From contig NC_135716.1 in assembly GCF_964656455.1 (NCBI RefSeq), forward strand, positions 77,476,484-77,540,483: a DNA stretch of 64,000 nucleotides, given 5' to 3'. Under the pieces are notes generated by a model. The model did no database searches. It saw only the letters and a list, made by a program, of their open reading frames with translations, and had not been told where the DNA came from. The position numbers and the translations under genes were made by a program. Shown here piece after piece: positions 12,934-24,979 of the stretch. The number at the start of each line of letters is the position of its first letter. Positions within the stretch are counted from its first letter, which is position 1. The DNA is from Halichoerus grypus. Taxonomy: Eukaryota; Chordata; Mammalia; Carnivora; Phocidae.

Positions 12934-13224
12934 CTTTAGTAGAATAAGAACACAATCGGAGAATGATATTCTTTGATGAATTTTCCTAATTTATCTCAAG
13001 ACTAGGGAATGATACTGTTCATTTTAGACTTATAATTTTCTCATATCAAAATGAGACAGTCACATATCAAAATGTCCCTAAATGGAAGTTATGTCTTTCT
13101 TGTTAATCTTTTAAATTTTATGGATTTTATAAGGCAACAATTTAATATATGAGGTTCTATTTTTGAATAGTTCTTCATGTTCCAAAATGAATAGAATATT
13201 TCAAGTGGATCTTTTCTATATATG

Positions 13225-13360
13225 CCATGAAGCCTTATACACTTTCTAGGCCATTATCTTGTGAACTAGTGTTAGCTTTCCCAAGGACACACAGTTGGCA
13301 AGTAGAGAATGCAAACTTTAATCTTAATTTATCTTATTCCAAAGTCTAGGCTCTATCCAT
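13225..13360 (-). mobile_element. MIR-like fragment, antisense
   Basis: CCCAAGGACACACAGTTGGC and AAGTAGAGAATGCAAAC match reverse-complement MIR. Confidence 0.5.
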
Positions 13361-13384
13361 AGCCAAACTAGCGTAACGTATAGC

Positions 13385-13900
13385 TATGTGTTCATTTCTT
13401 GTGACTGCTGAAACAAATTACCACAAACATGGTGCCTTAGAATGACACAAATTAATTATCTTACAGTTCTAGAGGTGAGAAGTCTGAAATATGTCTCATT
13501 GGGCTAAAATCATGATGTCCCTTTCTGTAGGCTCCAGGGGAGAGAATCTGTTTCCTTGCTTTTCCAGCTTCTAGAGACAGCCTGCCTGCATTGTTTGGCT
13601 TGTGGCATTTCCTCCATTGTCAGGGCCAGCAATGGTGTGGTTGAGTTTCTCACATCATATCATTCTGACACTATTCTGTAGTCAACTCTCCCTGACCTAC
13701 TCTTCAGTCTCTTGTCTACTTAGAAGGACCTGTGTAATGACACAGGTAATCCACAGTCATCTCCCATCTTAACATCCTCAATTTATTCACATTTACAACA
13801 CCTCTTTTGCTATGATAGTTAACATATTTCCAGTTTCCAGAGATTAGGACATGCTCATCTTTGCAGGGGAAGGGGAGGTGAAAAGTGCATGGTCACTATG
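13385..13900 (-). mobile_element. MaLR-type LTR, antisense
   Basis: GTGACTGCTGAAACAAATTACC, TTATCTTACAGTTCTAGAGG and ATTAGGACATGCTCATCTTTG match the reverse complement of a MaLR-like LTR from end to end. Confidence 0.6.
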
Positions 13901-14014
13901 TAAAACTTACCATCGCCAATATTTTCTTTACTTTTTCAGAATTGTTAATGGTGGTGTTTTGCATTGGCTTTAGAACAGGAGATTGTGAAAAACATAATAA
14001 AGCACATACAAATA

Positions 14015-14235
14015 AAGGCTCTGATAACAGACCACAGGGGTTCTAGATGCTCTCTCTGATTCTCTCACTGTGTAGCTTTTTGTGAGCTTTCCTAGTCTTA
14101 TATTTCTCATCTTTAAAAGGACAATAATAATAGTATCTCATAAGTTTATTGAGAAGATTAAATTATTTAAGGCATGTCAAACTCAGCAGAGTGTCTAGCA
14201 ACTAAGAAGACCCCAGTGAATGCTAGCTGTAAGGA
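14015..14235 (+). mobile_element. MIR SINE
   Basis: CACTGTGTAGCTTTTTGTGAG, TCATCTTTAAAAGGACAATA and AGTGTCTAGCAACTAAGAA follow MIR order. Confidence 0.7.
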
Positions 14236-16289
14236 CACTTTAGAATGCCATGTTTAAATGAATCTGCTTTAGTTTACAGTTGTCATAGTGTTGATTCAGG
14301 AAAATTAAAGAAAAAATATTCTGTAAGTAAAGCTGGAAAGAATGTGTCTCCATGGTAGCCAGTCTTCCCTTTCCTGTTCATGGTAGCATGACATTCACAT
14401 GAAAGGTACATTTCAGATTGGAAGCAAAGGAGATTGACTATATTATGCAAAAGTCATTATAGGGTATGTGTAACCCGAAGTTTTTTTCTCACAAAATATA
14501 TATCGAAATGGAGTCAGAATAATCTCAGTTGTATAATCTCTAGTCTTTGTATTAAAATTATTGAGGAACTTTGATATTATTGATTTATGTGACTATCAAA
14601 CAATTTCTTCTAACTTCATAATACAAAGCACACTGTTGCCACTGTTGAAAATCTATGCTTTGTGCATTTAATTGTGCAGGTCAGCTGGTTGCCTCACTAA
14701 GCAAATAAAAATCCCAGGAGACCTTGAATCTACTTCTTCACTTGTTGGCTTGAATTGGGGAAAGCAATTAATGTTTTCTGCTTTAGTGAATGAGAAAAGC
14801 AATAATTACGTTTATCATGCAAAGTTAGTAGAATATGCAGAAAATATTTGTAAGTGCTTAGTAAGTTATAGGAAAGAAATGTGCAAATTAATATTCATAC
14901 TTACCTGATCCATAATCAATATGAAGAAAACAAGAGTATTAGAAAGGTGTGGGACTCATGATATAACCTGGGTCCTTTTCTAGGTTCACAGTAATCAACT
15001 TTGAGAACGTGGGCTAATTGTATGACCTGTGTAGGTTTCCATTCCTTAAGCATGTTATTCTTTGGCTAAGACATAGGAAACCCAAAGAACATCCTAAAAT
15101 ATTCTCCTTTGAAAATACTTGAGTTTGAGGCAGACATAAACTAGTTGGAATCAGTTTAGATGTTTTTAAATATTGGATTAAGTCAATAATTGCTTTCATT
15201 CTGCATAACACCAGATCCTCTTTGCAAATCCTGGATAGTTTGGTCCATATCCCCATTATTGCATTAACTCCAAATGGTACTTTATAACCTTCTTTAGCTA
15301 GGGTAGAATTTTTTTAAGTATGACTTCTATAGTCAGTGAATTAGCCAGCTCATTTTCCATTTTTAACTACCTGAAGTAACATTTGAAAATGCAATTAAAA
15401 TATGTAAACATATTGTACTGTATATAGTCTTAAAATTTTTCTTTGTTGTTCTTACCTATTCCATTATTGGAAAATGACAGAAAAGCAACCTTAAAAAGAG
15501 CATGACAATTTGACTAATAGCCTCTTTTCAGTGACAGTTTGACTTCAAGAGAATTTCTTGGGAAATAACCAATTCAGTAAAGTAAGCCTCTTTTTCTGTT
15601 GAACTTTTTCTTAGAACCATTAAATAAAAAGTAAAAATATAAAGAAGGGTATTAAACATAAAAAAGCTCAAAATAAAGGACAAGTTTTACATGCCATAAA
15701 GGAAAAAGAAATGAAAAGCCAAGGAGAAATTAGTGGTGAATGCCGGCTTGGCCCAGGAGTTTTATGATACATGAATAGTGTTTCTAGGAATCAGAGGTGG
15801 GGGTTGTAATACCACCCAGGGCAAGGAGACTTGCCCTCCAGCCTACTGTAGGTAGAGGGCTGACACAGAGCTCTCTGCATAAAGGCTGTTCATCTATTCA
15901 AAGGATGAAAGGGATCAGAAAAACACTTCCCATTAGGAAAGAGGAAGCAACAAGATAGTTTCTTGACTAAACATCAGGGACTGATGCTGGAATAAAACAG
16001 GAAGCTTTGTGAAATTCTTATCTAAGCCTATATTACACAGGAGAGAAATTTGAATTTACTCAGACGCCATGATGCTGGAAAGACCAACTGACACATGAGC
16101 ATGAAAACTGCTCTCGAACACATGAAACCACTGAGATCTTGAGAAAACTTGTATGAAATCACCATGTAAGTTTTCCACAAGCCCACATGTGTGGACAATC
16201 ACAGGAAAGAAAACAGACTCCCAAGAAGTTCTCTCTGTCACATACACAAATTAAAAACCGATTGAGTAAATAAATAGCCTTAAGACTAC
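14236..16289. other. Intron, no recognised element
   Basis: AT-rich, with no gene or repeat I can name. Confidence 0.5.
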
Positions 16290-16800
16290 CAGCAATGAGA
16301 ATAAACGAAAAGCAATAAAACAAAACAAAACAAAGAAGGAATTGGGATCCAAAATCAAGGGAGATCAGATCAATATGAAAGACACTGTAAAATACATTTA
16401 ACATAATTAAATAAGTAAAAGAATGAATAGATACTCTGTTCAAAGAAAAGGAAAATATAAGAAATACAGATATTTGAAAAAGAAATAGAATTTTAAGTCC
16501 TGACATACAGAGTTGAAGTTAATATCTCAATAGATATGCTGAACAACTAATTAGAATAAAGAATTAGTGAACTGGAAACTGGAAGGGGTCACTCAGCATG
16601 TAGGACTAGTAAATCATAAGAAAGATTAAGAGACATGGAGAAAGATTGAAAATGCCAAATATTTATAGAGGTTCCAAGAGATAGAAAAAGGAATGCAGGC
16701 AAGACAAAATGGAAGAGTTAATGGTAGAAGAGTTACAGATTTGAAGAAAGGTTTGAGTCCTCAGATTAAATGTACCCACCTACTGCCTACCTAATTTAGG
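16290..16800 (+). mobile_element. Old L1 ORF1-region fragment, sense
   Basis: AACTAATTAGAATAAAGAATTAG, AAGATTAAGAGACATGGAG and GAGGTTCCAAGAGATAGAAA resemble an old L1 ORF1 region in order. No open frame remains. Confidence 0.5.
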
Positions 16801-17403
16801 AAAAAGAACAAACCTGTATCTTTGAAGCCTGCGTGGTTAAGATAGGCTAGATTATGGTTATCAACAACCACAAATCTCACAGGCTGAGCTTGACAGACAT
16901 TTATTTCTTACTTATGTTAAGTGTCTGACTGAAGTTGGAAAGAATGAAAGCAAAAATTAATAAAGTGGAAAGGTGAAAAATCAGAGTAATAAATTTATAT
17001 ATCCAAGAGCTGGAAATAATGAAAATACAAAATAAGCAGAATTTCTTAAAAATTGCTATTTTTATTTTCATGAAAATAATTTTGAAAATCTTATTAATTT
17101 TCTAGTTGATTTTAGGATAATGAAAGACACGATGTCAAATTAGAGCCTTTAGAAATCTGAAGTAGTCAAAGAATAGCTTTTAAATAGTCTCTGGGTTCTA
17201 AGTAGGCAAACTCAAATTGTAAAGAACACATTGTATTATGGAATATATAAAGAGATGAAACTCTACTCAATTTACTAGATGAAACTAGCATACCTCTAGT
17301 AATAACCCTTAAGACAGCATCAATAAAGTCATATCCTAATATCTTTTTTTGATAAGGAATGAAAAATGTTTAAGTGCTCCTCAGACAAATCATGAATAGT
17401 AAT

Positions 17404-17503
17404 AGTAATGCAATGTGATTAAGGAGGGATAATTTCAGGAGTATAAGACTTAGAGTAATGCAATGTGATTAAGGAGGGATAATTTCAGGAGTATAAGACT
17501 TAG
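17404..17503. repeat. Perfect 50-bp tandem duplication
   Basis: Two identical 50-bp copies (17404-17453 and 17454-17503). Each contains CAATGTGATTAAGGAGGG and ends with TATAAGACTTAG. Confidence 0.97.
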
Positions 17504-17679
17504 TATCAATATAATGATCACAATAGGATGTCCACTTATAAAACCCATGCAATCATCTCAGAGGATGACAAAATGACACTTGGTAAAATTGAACATGCAT
17601 TCAAGATGAAAGTAATAATAACAGCCACAACAACAGCAGCATAATTCTTAGTATTCTGGGAATAGAAACATCTTTTTTA

Positions 17680-17815
17680 CCATTAGATTCACCCATTCAT
17701 TCAATTATTAATTAAGCTAATTAATAAGTATTTATAAAATGTCTACTGTGTTCCTGCTATTTGCTTAATAAAAGGCATACAGTCAATATTGTAGCGAACA
17801 ATGAAACACTAGCTT
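17680..17815 (-). mobile_element. L2-like 3' end fragment, antisense
   Basis: CACCCATTCATTCAATTATT then GTCTACTGTGTTCCTGCTAT is a diverged reverse-complement L2 terminus. Confidence 0.45.
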
Positions 17816-18555
17816 AGAATAGGCAAATAACTAGCAGTTGCATGACCAGTCCCCTTCTATTACATCTGTGACAAACACTGCTAAACTTTTTCAGGGCTCT
17901 TTCTTGTTGAACCTGGATATGATCTCAGAATTCTGAATGTGATTCTCATGGCAACCAGCAGTTGCTCCCATTTGATTGGACTTGGCATATCAGATGCGAC
18001 CTCCTCATGACCCCTCAACTACAATTGTTCCTGTCTGGAAACCTAGGAAGGCTCTATTACCAGTAGTTAACGTGCCTTTTGAATTTCAATATGCCATATT
18101 TCAATTTGCAATATGCCATATTGGGACAAGTGAGTGATAGGAATGAAAATGGGACTGCTTTTTCTCATAATTTGAGAATTTTCACCATTTTGGAGTGTTG
18201 TCTTGAAGAGAGAATTGTAAGAGGAGATGATGATGATGAGATGTCAGCAGTGTTGTAGTTTGTGGTGGATGGTTGAGGAAGTCATGGCTGTGGGTTTTAT
18301 TTGCTCTGTAAAGAAGGAACATAGTTCATCTGTGTATGTGCAAAGGTAGAGCGGTGGGAAATTGGATTTGGGTGGGGAACTTCTGAAATGGTCATGGAGC
18401 AAGATGGAAGAGGTTCAGACAGAGTACCAAACCAAATTTGTTTCACAGTTTTGGAGACACAAATGAAATTTATAAATCAAGTGTTTACAATTAAGATCAA
18501 ATAGCACAATAAAAATAAAAGGCTGATCACTTAAGCTGGCATATAGAAAAGACTC
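17816..18555. other. Intron, no recognised element
   Basis: Contains CAATATGCCATATT twice (18087-18100 and 18109-18122), a local duplication. Confidence 0.5.
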
Positions 18556-18675
18556 TCTTATCTACTATCTATTATCTATCTATCTATCTATCATCTATCG
18601 ATCTATCTATTATCTATCTATCATCTATCTATCTATCTATCATCTTCTATCATCTCTATCTCATTTATTATCTCT
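18556..18675. repeat. (ATCT)n compound microsatellite
   Basis: About 120 bp of TATC/ATCT units with ATCATC interruptions. Confidence 0.92.
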
Positions 18676-21076
18676 CTTACTACAATTACTATGATATATG
18701 GAACATGACTTCAGAGACTTAGAAGAAATCTCTATTTTTATTAATATACTTTTATATAGTATTTTTTTATACTACAGTTTATGTTTTAAATATCTGTTAT
18801 GTCTCCTAACTGGCCTATGCTTTTTTAGAGCAGAGTCTGTCAATTAGTTCAGTTCTTAATCCCAGACTAATGTCTACAGAATTCTAGAAGTCATTAAGAA
18901 TCTGTGAACTGAATGAAAGTGTTAGTTGTGTATGTCATAATCAGAAATTAAAACCATGGTTTATTACTGTGTTTCCTTAATTGTGGGATGCCTACCACAG
19001 GAGGTATATTAGATTATTTTATGTGGTTTGTAGACATGACATTTAATAGTATTGTCTCGCACAGTGAAAAATATATTTCCTTTTCTCTTTCAGTTATTTT
19101 CCATTCTTTTTGGTTATGGTATGATGAAAAGTCTCTTTTGGGGGATTACATGTCTTTAACATCCAATACTTGTTAAGGAATCTTTTAAGCAAAAAGAACA
19201 CTTCTCAGAGCCAGAGATTTCAATGGTTGTTATATGTGAGAATTTAATAAAAATGTTTCTTTCAGTATTTTATCCTGAGTATGAAAAATATACCAAAAAG
19301 CAAATTTCTCATCTATGTCTACCATTGGTGTAAAAAAAGGGGGGCAGGAGGACTTAATTGTTACTAGTTACCATGGTGTAAATGTCCAAATATTATTTTC
19401 ATGAAAGATTTTTCTCTCTAAATGTTTTTCAAATATGTTAGTGCTCTAAGCACATGAATTTTTGATTGGTGCAAACCTGTCCCTTTTCCTGTGAGGAAGT
19501 CTATTCCACTCTCCATGATGTCTGGGTGTATCTCTTAGTTTTGATTCTCTGTCTTGATTTTATGTTTTTATTCTTCTTTTTCTTCTAGTTCTTTTTTCTA
19601 CTTTTTTGTCCTTTCACTTTCCTTTTTCTTCTAACTGATCACAAGATAGAGTTTCAATGATTATTTTTATTATCATATATAATTATAGAGTTCTATATTC
19701 TGTACTCCTCTTCTGAAAATTTGATGACTATTAAAACATTTTTAGTTCTCTAAAAAATGTTATATAAAGTAGCTTAGATTATTTTCCTCCTGTAAAGTTG
19801 TAGTAGAAAGAAAAGTTCCTCCTCTTGTAAAAGCAAAAACTGGATTGTATTATATATTTGTTCAAAAAGGAAAAAAAGTGACAATTATTTTCCCCAGTTG
19901 CTTAATTTTCTGTGCCATTTCAGTTACAGAGTTAATGTTTCTTAAAGATAGAGTTTATGGCTCTCCAAAATGCATAAAATTTTAATTGTAGAAGAATTTT
20001 AAAAGAAAAAAAATATGATGTCATTAAAATCTTTCAGGAAACATTTAGAGTCCTGAGATAAACTTCCAGTAAAAAAAATATTTTGAGGAATTTTTCTTCC
20101 AGGTTAAGGAACTAACTTTTCTTTCTGGTGTTTTAGCGACTTTAAATCAACCCTAAAGTTATATCGTATAATGTTTCTGGTCTGACTAATCACACTGGTG
20201 AGGTAGTATGTTTTCATTGTTTTAATTTCTTTGATAGTTATGTCATTTATTTCTCTCAAATTGAAGCAATCATCCTGAGGCAGAATAAATTTTACTTTGC
20301 GTGAGAGTACACAAGGGCATTTTGCTTTTTTGAAGGATGTGTTTCATATTTTCTCTCTAAAAGCTATTAAATGATCACATTTATTCTAAAAATTCAAAAG
20401 AGTGTCAGAAAGCTTTTCCACAAGGACACTTTCTCACAAAGCACCATTCCTCAGTTTTGTGGTAAAGGCTTTGATTTGTTTCATTAAAATTATACCTTGC
20501 TACATTATCTGTTTTTCACTCTCTGAATCAGGAAGCATGTAGAGCCCTGGAAAAAAATTCCGTACAGGACCTTCTACCCTGGTGTCTCTCAGAATGATCC
20601 AGTTAAAAGTTCTTATTATTATTCATTCTTCTAGAGCAGACTTTAAGTCAAACTACTGTTATGAAATTAGACGTGGATTACATTGTCATCTTTGTGGCAT
20701 TCAATAGCTCATTCCAAGGTTTGCAAGTCTTTTCTTTCAACTTTCTGTATATCAAAATAGTAACAAAAATACCACTTTAAACATAGCTAGAGTTTTACTC
20801 TTATTGTCCATATATAGTTTGTTTTGCAGTAATAAAAAAAGGTTAGAAGCTAAATTTAATTAAACACAGTTAAATGTTACATTATCAAAGCTAGGGGACT
20901 ATTTATGAAGACGGTTTTCACACTTGCTCTGGGCAGTGCACACTAATGCAATACTTAGGTCAATGTTATGGTGAGAAGTACCTGGAGGCTTCTAGTTTGT
21001 TCCTGCACTCAACAGAAAAGAGGTTGGTATACACTGTTGTCACTCTCAGGAGCAGTGCTGATCAGATGTCATCTCA
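18676..21076. other. Intron, no recognised gene
   Basis: 2.4 kb of AT-rich sequence with few recognisable repeats, the longest such stretch in the window. Confidence 0.5.
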
Positions 21077-21087
21077 GATTATATAAC

Positions 21088-21281
21088 GCCTCCTTTTTTT
21101 TTAAGATTTTATTTATTTATTTGAGAGAGAGAGAGAGAAAGCACACAAGTGGGTGGAGGGGCAGAGGGAGAGGGAGAAGCAGGCTCCCCGCTGAGCAGAG
21201 AGCCCAATGCAGGGCTCGATCCCAGGACCCTGGGATCATGACTTGAGCCAAAGGCAGCCGCTTAACAGACCAAGCCACCAG
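21088..21281 (-). mobile_element. Carnivore tRNA-Lys SINE
   Basis: T-run, AAGATTTTATTTATTTATT, AG-rich body, GGGCTCGATCCCAGGACC and a degraded head. GATTATATAAC is duplicated at 21077-21087 and 21282-21292. Confidence 0.93.
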
Positions 21282-21304
21282 GATTATATAACTCTTTACA
21301 GTCA

Positions 21305-21740
21305 TAACTGATGCGGGATCATCGAGCCCAGTGGTCAAGAATGAATTCTTGAGACGTTTTATGGTGCAAAAAGTTGTTTTTCTCATAGCACAGGGATAGG
21401 ACCCGTGGGCAGAAAGAGCTGTACTGAGATGGTGAGAACTGACTGATACATACTTTTTAGTTCATGGGGGTTAGGGATAGCATAAGTCTCTAAGGAATTT
21501 GGAAGCAAGGCTTTTAGGACCTTGAGGGACAAGCTGCTGTTAAGATAAGGTTACTTTTAGTCTTTAATAAAACATAAGCATTAAGGCACTGAGGCAGCCA
21601 TGGTTCCTTGAGGAAAGTCATATTCTGCATGTTTCAGCTATCTATTAGTGGGCTGCAAGCTGTTAGGAGATTTAATTTAAGCTACATTTTTCTTGTCTTT
21701 GTTTTCCTCATCAATAACCATGCCACCTTTATGTTGGATT
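21305..21740 (+). mobile_element. Possible carnivore-lineage LTR or other interspersed repeat
   Basis: TTTTATGGTGCAAAAAGTTG, GACCCGTGGGCAGAAAGAGC and AAGCATTAAGGCACTGAGGC recall a repeat I have seen in carnivore DNA and think is an LTR. The ends and class are not established. Confidence 0.35.
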
Positions 21741-22458
21741 GCTATTTTCAAGTATGGAATAAACGTTGAGTATTAGCTTTGGGGAGGAAATCTAAGAAGT
21801 GAATTGACATACCAAAGGAATTAAACATAGAAGCTGCTTTATATTCCTACTAGGAACTAATTATAACCAAAAGAAGAGGTACAATGTCTATAATTTTAAA
21901 AATTAAAAAAAATAGAGCTAATGTTCTCCTGAGTAATGTAGATGAATCAGTAAAAAATGTTTTGAGAACTCATTGATTTCAGACTTCCCTCTAATGAGGT
22001 TGGAGCTCATTATTGTTATTGTTTCAAACATAAGCCATATATGATTAATAAGTTACTCAATATGGTACCTGTACTAAGTACCTTTAAAAGGCTCTTAATT
22101 TTTCTTGGAGCTATGTGGTAAGCCACAATAAAAGCAATAAGTTACAATAAGGATAGGAATGGTTAATGTTTAGCTGAATTGGTTAAAAGATGAAAAACAA
22201 ATCAGTATCAAAGGACTGAAATTAACAAAACCATGATTACCCTATCTGGGAAAGTGCAATGTTCTAATTTCTAAAACCTCAAACTACCATTTCTTGTATG
22301 AACTCTTAACAATTCACAGACATTAATTTCACCTTGTTTAACTTTCTGATTTGCATTAACCATTATTTACCATATGCTGTATAATGTCATTTTAACCATT
22401 CAGAATGCAACATCTTTATTACTGAGTCTAAGAAATTAATGTGAATTCAAAGACTATC
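21741..22458. other. Intron, no recognised element
   Basis: AT-rich; nothing recognised. Confidence 0.5.
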
Positions 22459-22472
22459 AAAATTACATTACA

Positions 22473-22667
22473 CTGGGGCACCTGGGTGGCTCAGTCGTTA
22501 AGCGTCTGCCTTTGGCTCAGGTCATGGTCCCAGGGTCCTGGGATTGAGCCCCGCATCGGGCTCCCTGCTCAGCGGGAGGCCTGCTTCTCCCTCTCCCACT
22601 CCCCCTGCTTGTGTTCCCTCTCTCACTGTGTCTCTCTCTGTCAAATAAATAAATAAAATCTTTTAAA
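22473..22667 (+). mobile_element. Carnivore tRNA-Lys SINE
   Basis: GGGTGGCTCAGTCGTTAAGC head (one G lost in the A box), GGGATTGAGCCCCGCATCGG, CT-rich body, AATAAATAAATAAAATC and poly-A. AAAATTACATTACA is duplicated at 22459-22472 and 22668-22681. Confidence 0.95.
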
Positions 22668-22779
22668 AAAATTACATTACATTAAAAAATAAGCATAAAA
22701 ACAGGACAATGAACATTCTGGCAAGAAAACTGTTTTAGAAATTAGGAGTGACTTTTGTACAGAATTATGGGAGCTAATA

Positions 22780-23222
22780 ATTGTCTTAGATTCCCAGTGC
22801 TGCCATAACAAAGTACCACAAACTGGGTGGCTGAAGAAAACTACAATTTAGTGTCTCACAGTTGTGGAGGTTGGAAGTCTGAATTTAAAGTGTCAGCAGG
22901 ACCATGATCCCACTAAAACCTACCAGAGCGAATCCTTTGCCTCTTAGCTTCTGGTGGTTTGTCGGCCATCCTTGGCATTCCTTGGCTTGTAGCTGTAGTG
23001 CACAATCTTTGCCTCTATCATCACAGGGTGTTCTCACTGTGTGTCTGTGTCCATATTTCCCTCTTCTTATAAGGAGAGCAGTCATATTCATATTGGATTA
23101 AAATCCACCCTGCTGACCTCATCTTAACTTGATTGCATCTGCAAAGACCCTACTTTCAAATTATACCACATTCACAGGTACTGGGTCTTTCTTTAGGACA
23201 TAATTCAACCCAGAACAATAAT
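22780..23222 (-). mobile_element. MaLR-type LTR, antisense
   Basis: CAGTGCTGCCATAACAAAGTA, GTTGTGGAGGTTGGAAGTC, CTTATAAGGAGAGCAGTC and CACAGGTACTGGGTCTTTC are the reverse complement of an MLT1-like LTR. Confidence 0.7.
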
Positions 23223-23600
23223 GAAAATTTACTTTTAAGTAACCATTTTCTTTAACTTATTTTGTTGAAAATATAGGGCAGGAGACACAGCAATAAAGAG
23301 AAACTAAACGCTATGGCAAAATATGCTAGATGTTATGACTTTAAATGGGAAGGAAGCTTTCAAAATAAATTTGGACACATATTCTTGAAATCAAACCTAG
23401 TATTCAATTTTGTCTTAGAGTCCTAAGGCCCATGGAGTTTTTCTGAGAATACACAAACAGGGAACACAGAACATTAACTAAGTTACTTTTAAGGACCAGT
23501 ACTATTTTGACATTTAAAAAAACAAAAAAACAAAAACAATGCAGTATGAGAAAAGGAACTTTTGTAAGATATTATCTCATATAAGTTTAGATAAAAACTT

Positions 23601-23601
23601 T

Positions 23602-23640
<39 letters not shown>

Positions 23641-23791
23641 TTTGAGAGTGAGAGAGAAAGAGAGCACTAGCAGGGTGAGAAGCAGACTCCCCACTGAGAG
23701 GGGAGTCAGTTGCAGGGCTCAATCCCAGGACCTTGACATCATGACCTGAGCTGAAGGCAGACATTTAACTGACTGAGCCACCCAGAGGCCC
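23601..23791 (-). mobile_element. Carnivore tRNA-Lys SINE with long (TTTA)n tail
   Basis: About 40 bp of TTTA, AG-rich body, GGGCTCAATCCCAGGACC and TTAACTGACTGAGCCACCC. TA(G)(A/G)TAAAAACTT flanks it at 23588-23600 and 23792-23804 with one change. Confidence 0.92.
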
Positions 23792-23809
23792 TAGGTAAAA
23801 ACTTCTAAA

Positions 23810-24979
23810 CAAAGCATTAAAAATCCAGGTTGAACAGTGTATATATTAAACATGAAGAAAATAGGTTTATTCTGCTAATATAATTGGTCCAACATTTTTA
23901 AAGTATTGATAGAATTTATGCCATGAAGATTAAAAAGAAAAAGAAATGATAATTTCAGTGTTTGTAGAAAAAAACGTCCCAGGTAAAATGCAGCATCCCT
24001 CTTGATTTTGAGGAAAGCTCTTAGTATCTAGGAAAATGGAACATCCTGACTTAATAAAGAGCAGCTCAAAAAATCTACTGCAATTGATTAAATGTGAAAA
24101 GCATTTCATTTAAACACATGAATAAGACAAGGATGGCAACTACCATGATTAATGTTCAAAGTTGTATTGAAAACCATAGCAAGGCAATAAAATAAGAAAG
24201 AAATAAATACTGGAAAGGATCAAATAAAACTGTCATAATTATTTTTTGCAAATTCTGTACATAGTAAACTAAGATAAATATAAGAAAAATCAAATTGCAA
24301 TACCAAATGAGAAGAAAAGATTAACAAAAGCTGTATGATATTTTAGGAAGAAAAGTAGAGAATTCTCTAGGTAGTTACTAAAGAGAACTTAAGAAATGGG
24401 ACATGGATTTCATTTAGGAGGAGTAAGAGTCAATAATTCAAATGTGTCAGTATTCCCCTAAAATTATATATTTATTGTAATCCTAATTAAGATCTTAATA
24501 GTTCTTTGTTGTGGCATCAACAGAATGATTTTAAAGTTAACTTGAGAGAGAAAATGGCCAAGAAGAATCTAACTGAGAGATTTGATGTTCCAGTTAGCAA
24601 CAGTTATTATACAGCTTTTAGTAATTAATATAGTGTGATACTCATTCAAGAATAGACAAATAGACTGAAAGAATAGAATAGAAAGCCACACAAAAAAATG
24701 TGCTCCTGTGTGGAACCATGGTATTTGAAAGTAGTGTAAGACAAATTAGTGAGAAATGAGAACATTCTTAGTAAATGGTGCAGTAAAAATTGGCTATCCA
24801 TGGATAAAAATGAGTATGGATTTCTATCTCACATCACATATGAAAATCAATTCCAAATAGATGAGGGACTTATATCTGAGAGGCAAAAGTTTAAAACTTT
24901 AAAAAATATAAAAGAGAATATCTTTACAGCATTGGGGAAGAAAATGGTTTTTTACTTTAAATTAAAAAAAACCACCTAT
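23810..24979 (+). mobile_element. Old L1 ORF2 fragment, sense, host of the younger L1
   Basis: AATAAGACAAGGATGGCAAC, AACCATAGCAAGGCAATAAAA and ATGAGGGACTTATATCTGAG are diverged L1 ORF2 landmarks in the right order. A related tail continues at 31976-32110 after the young element. Confidence 0.65.

Noticed and set aside
18556..18675. CRISPR-like array
   Set aside because: Four-base microsatellite in a mammalian intron; no spacers or conserved direct repeats.
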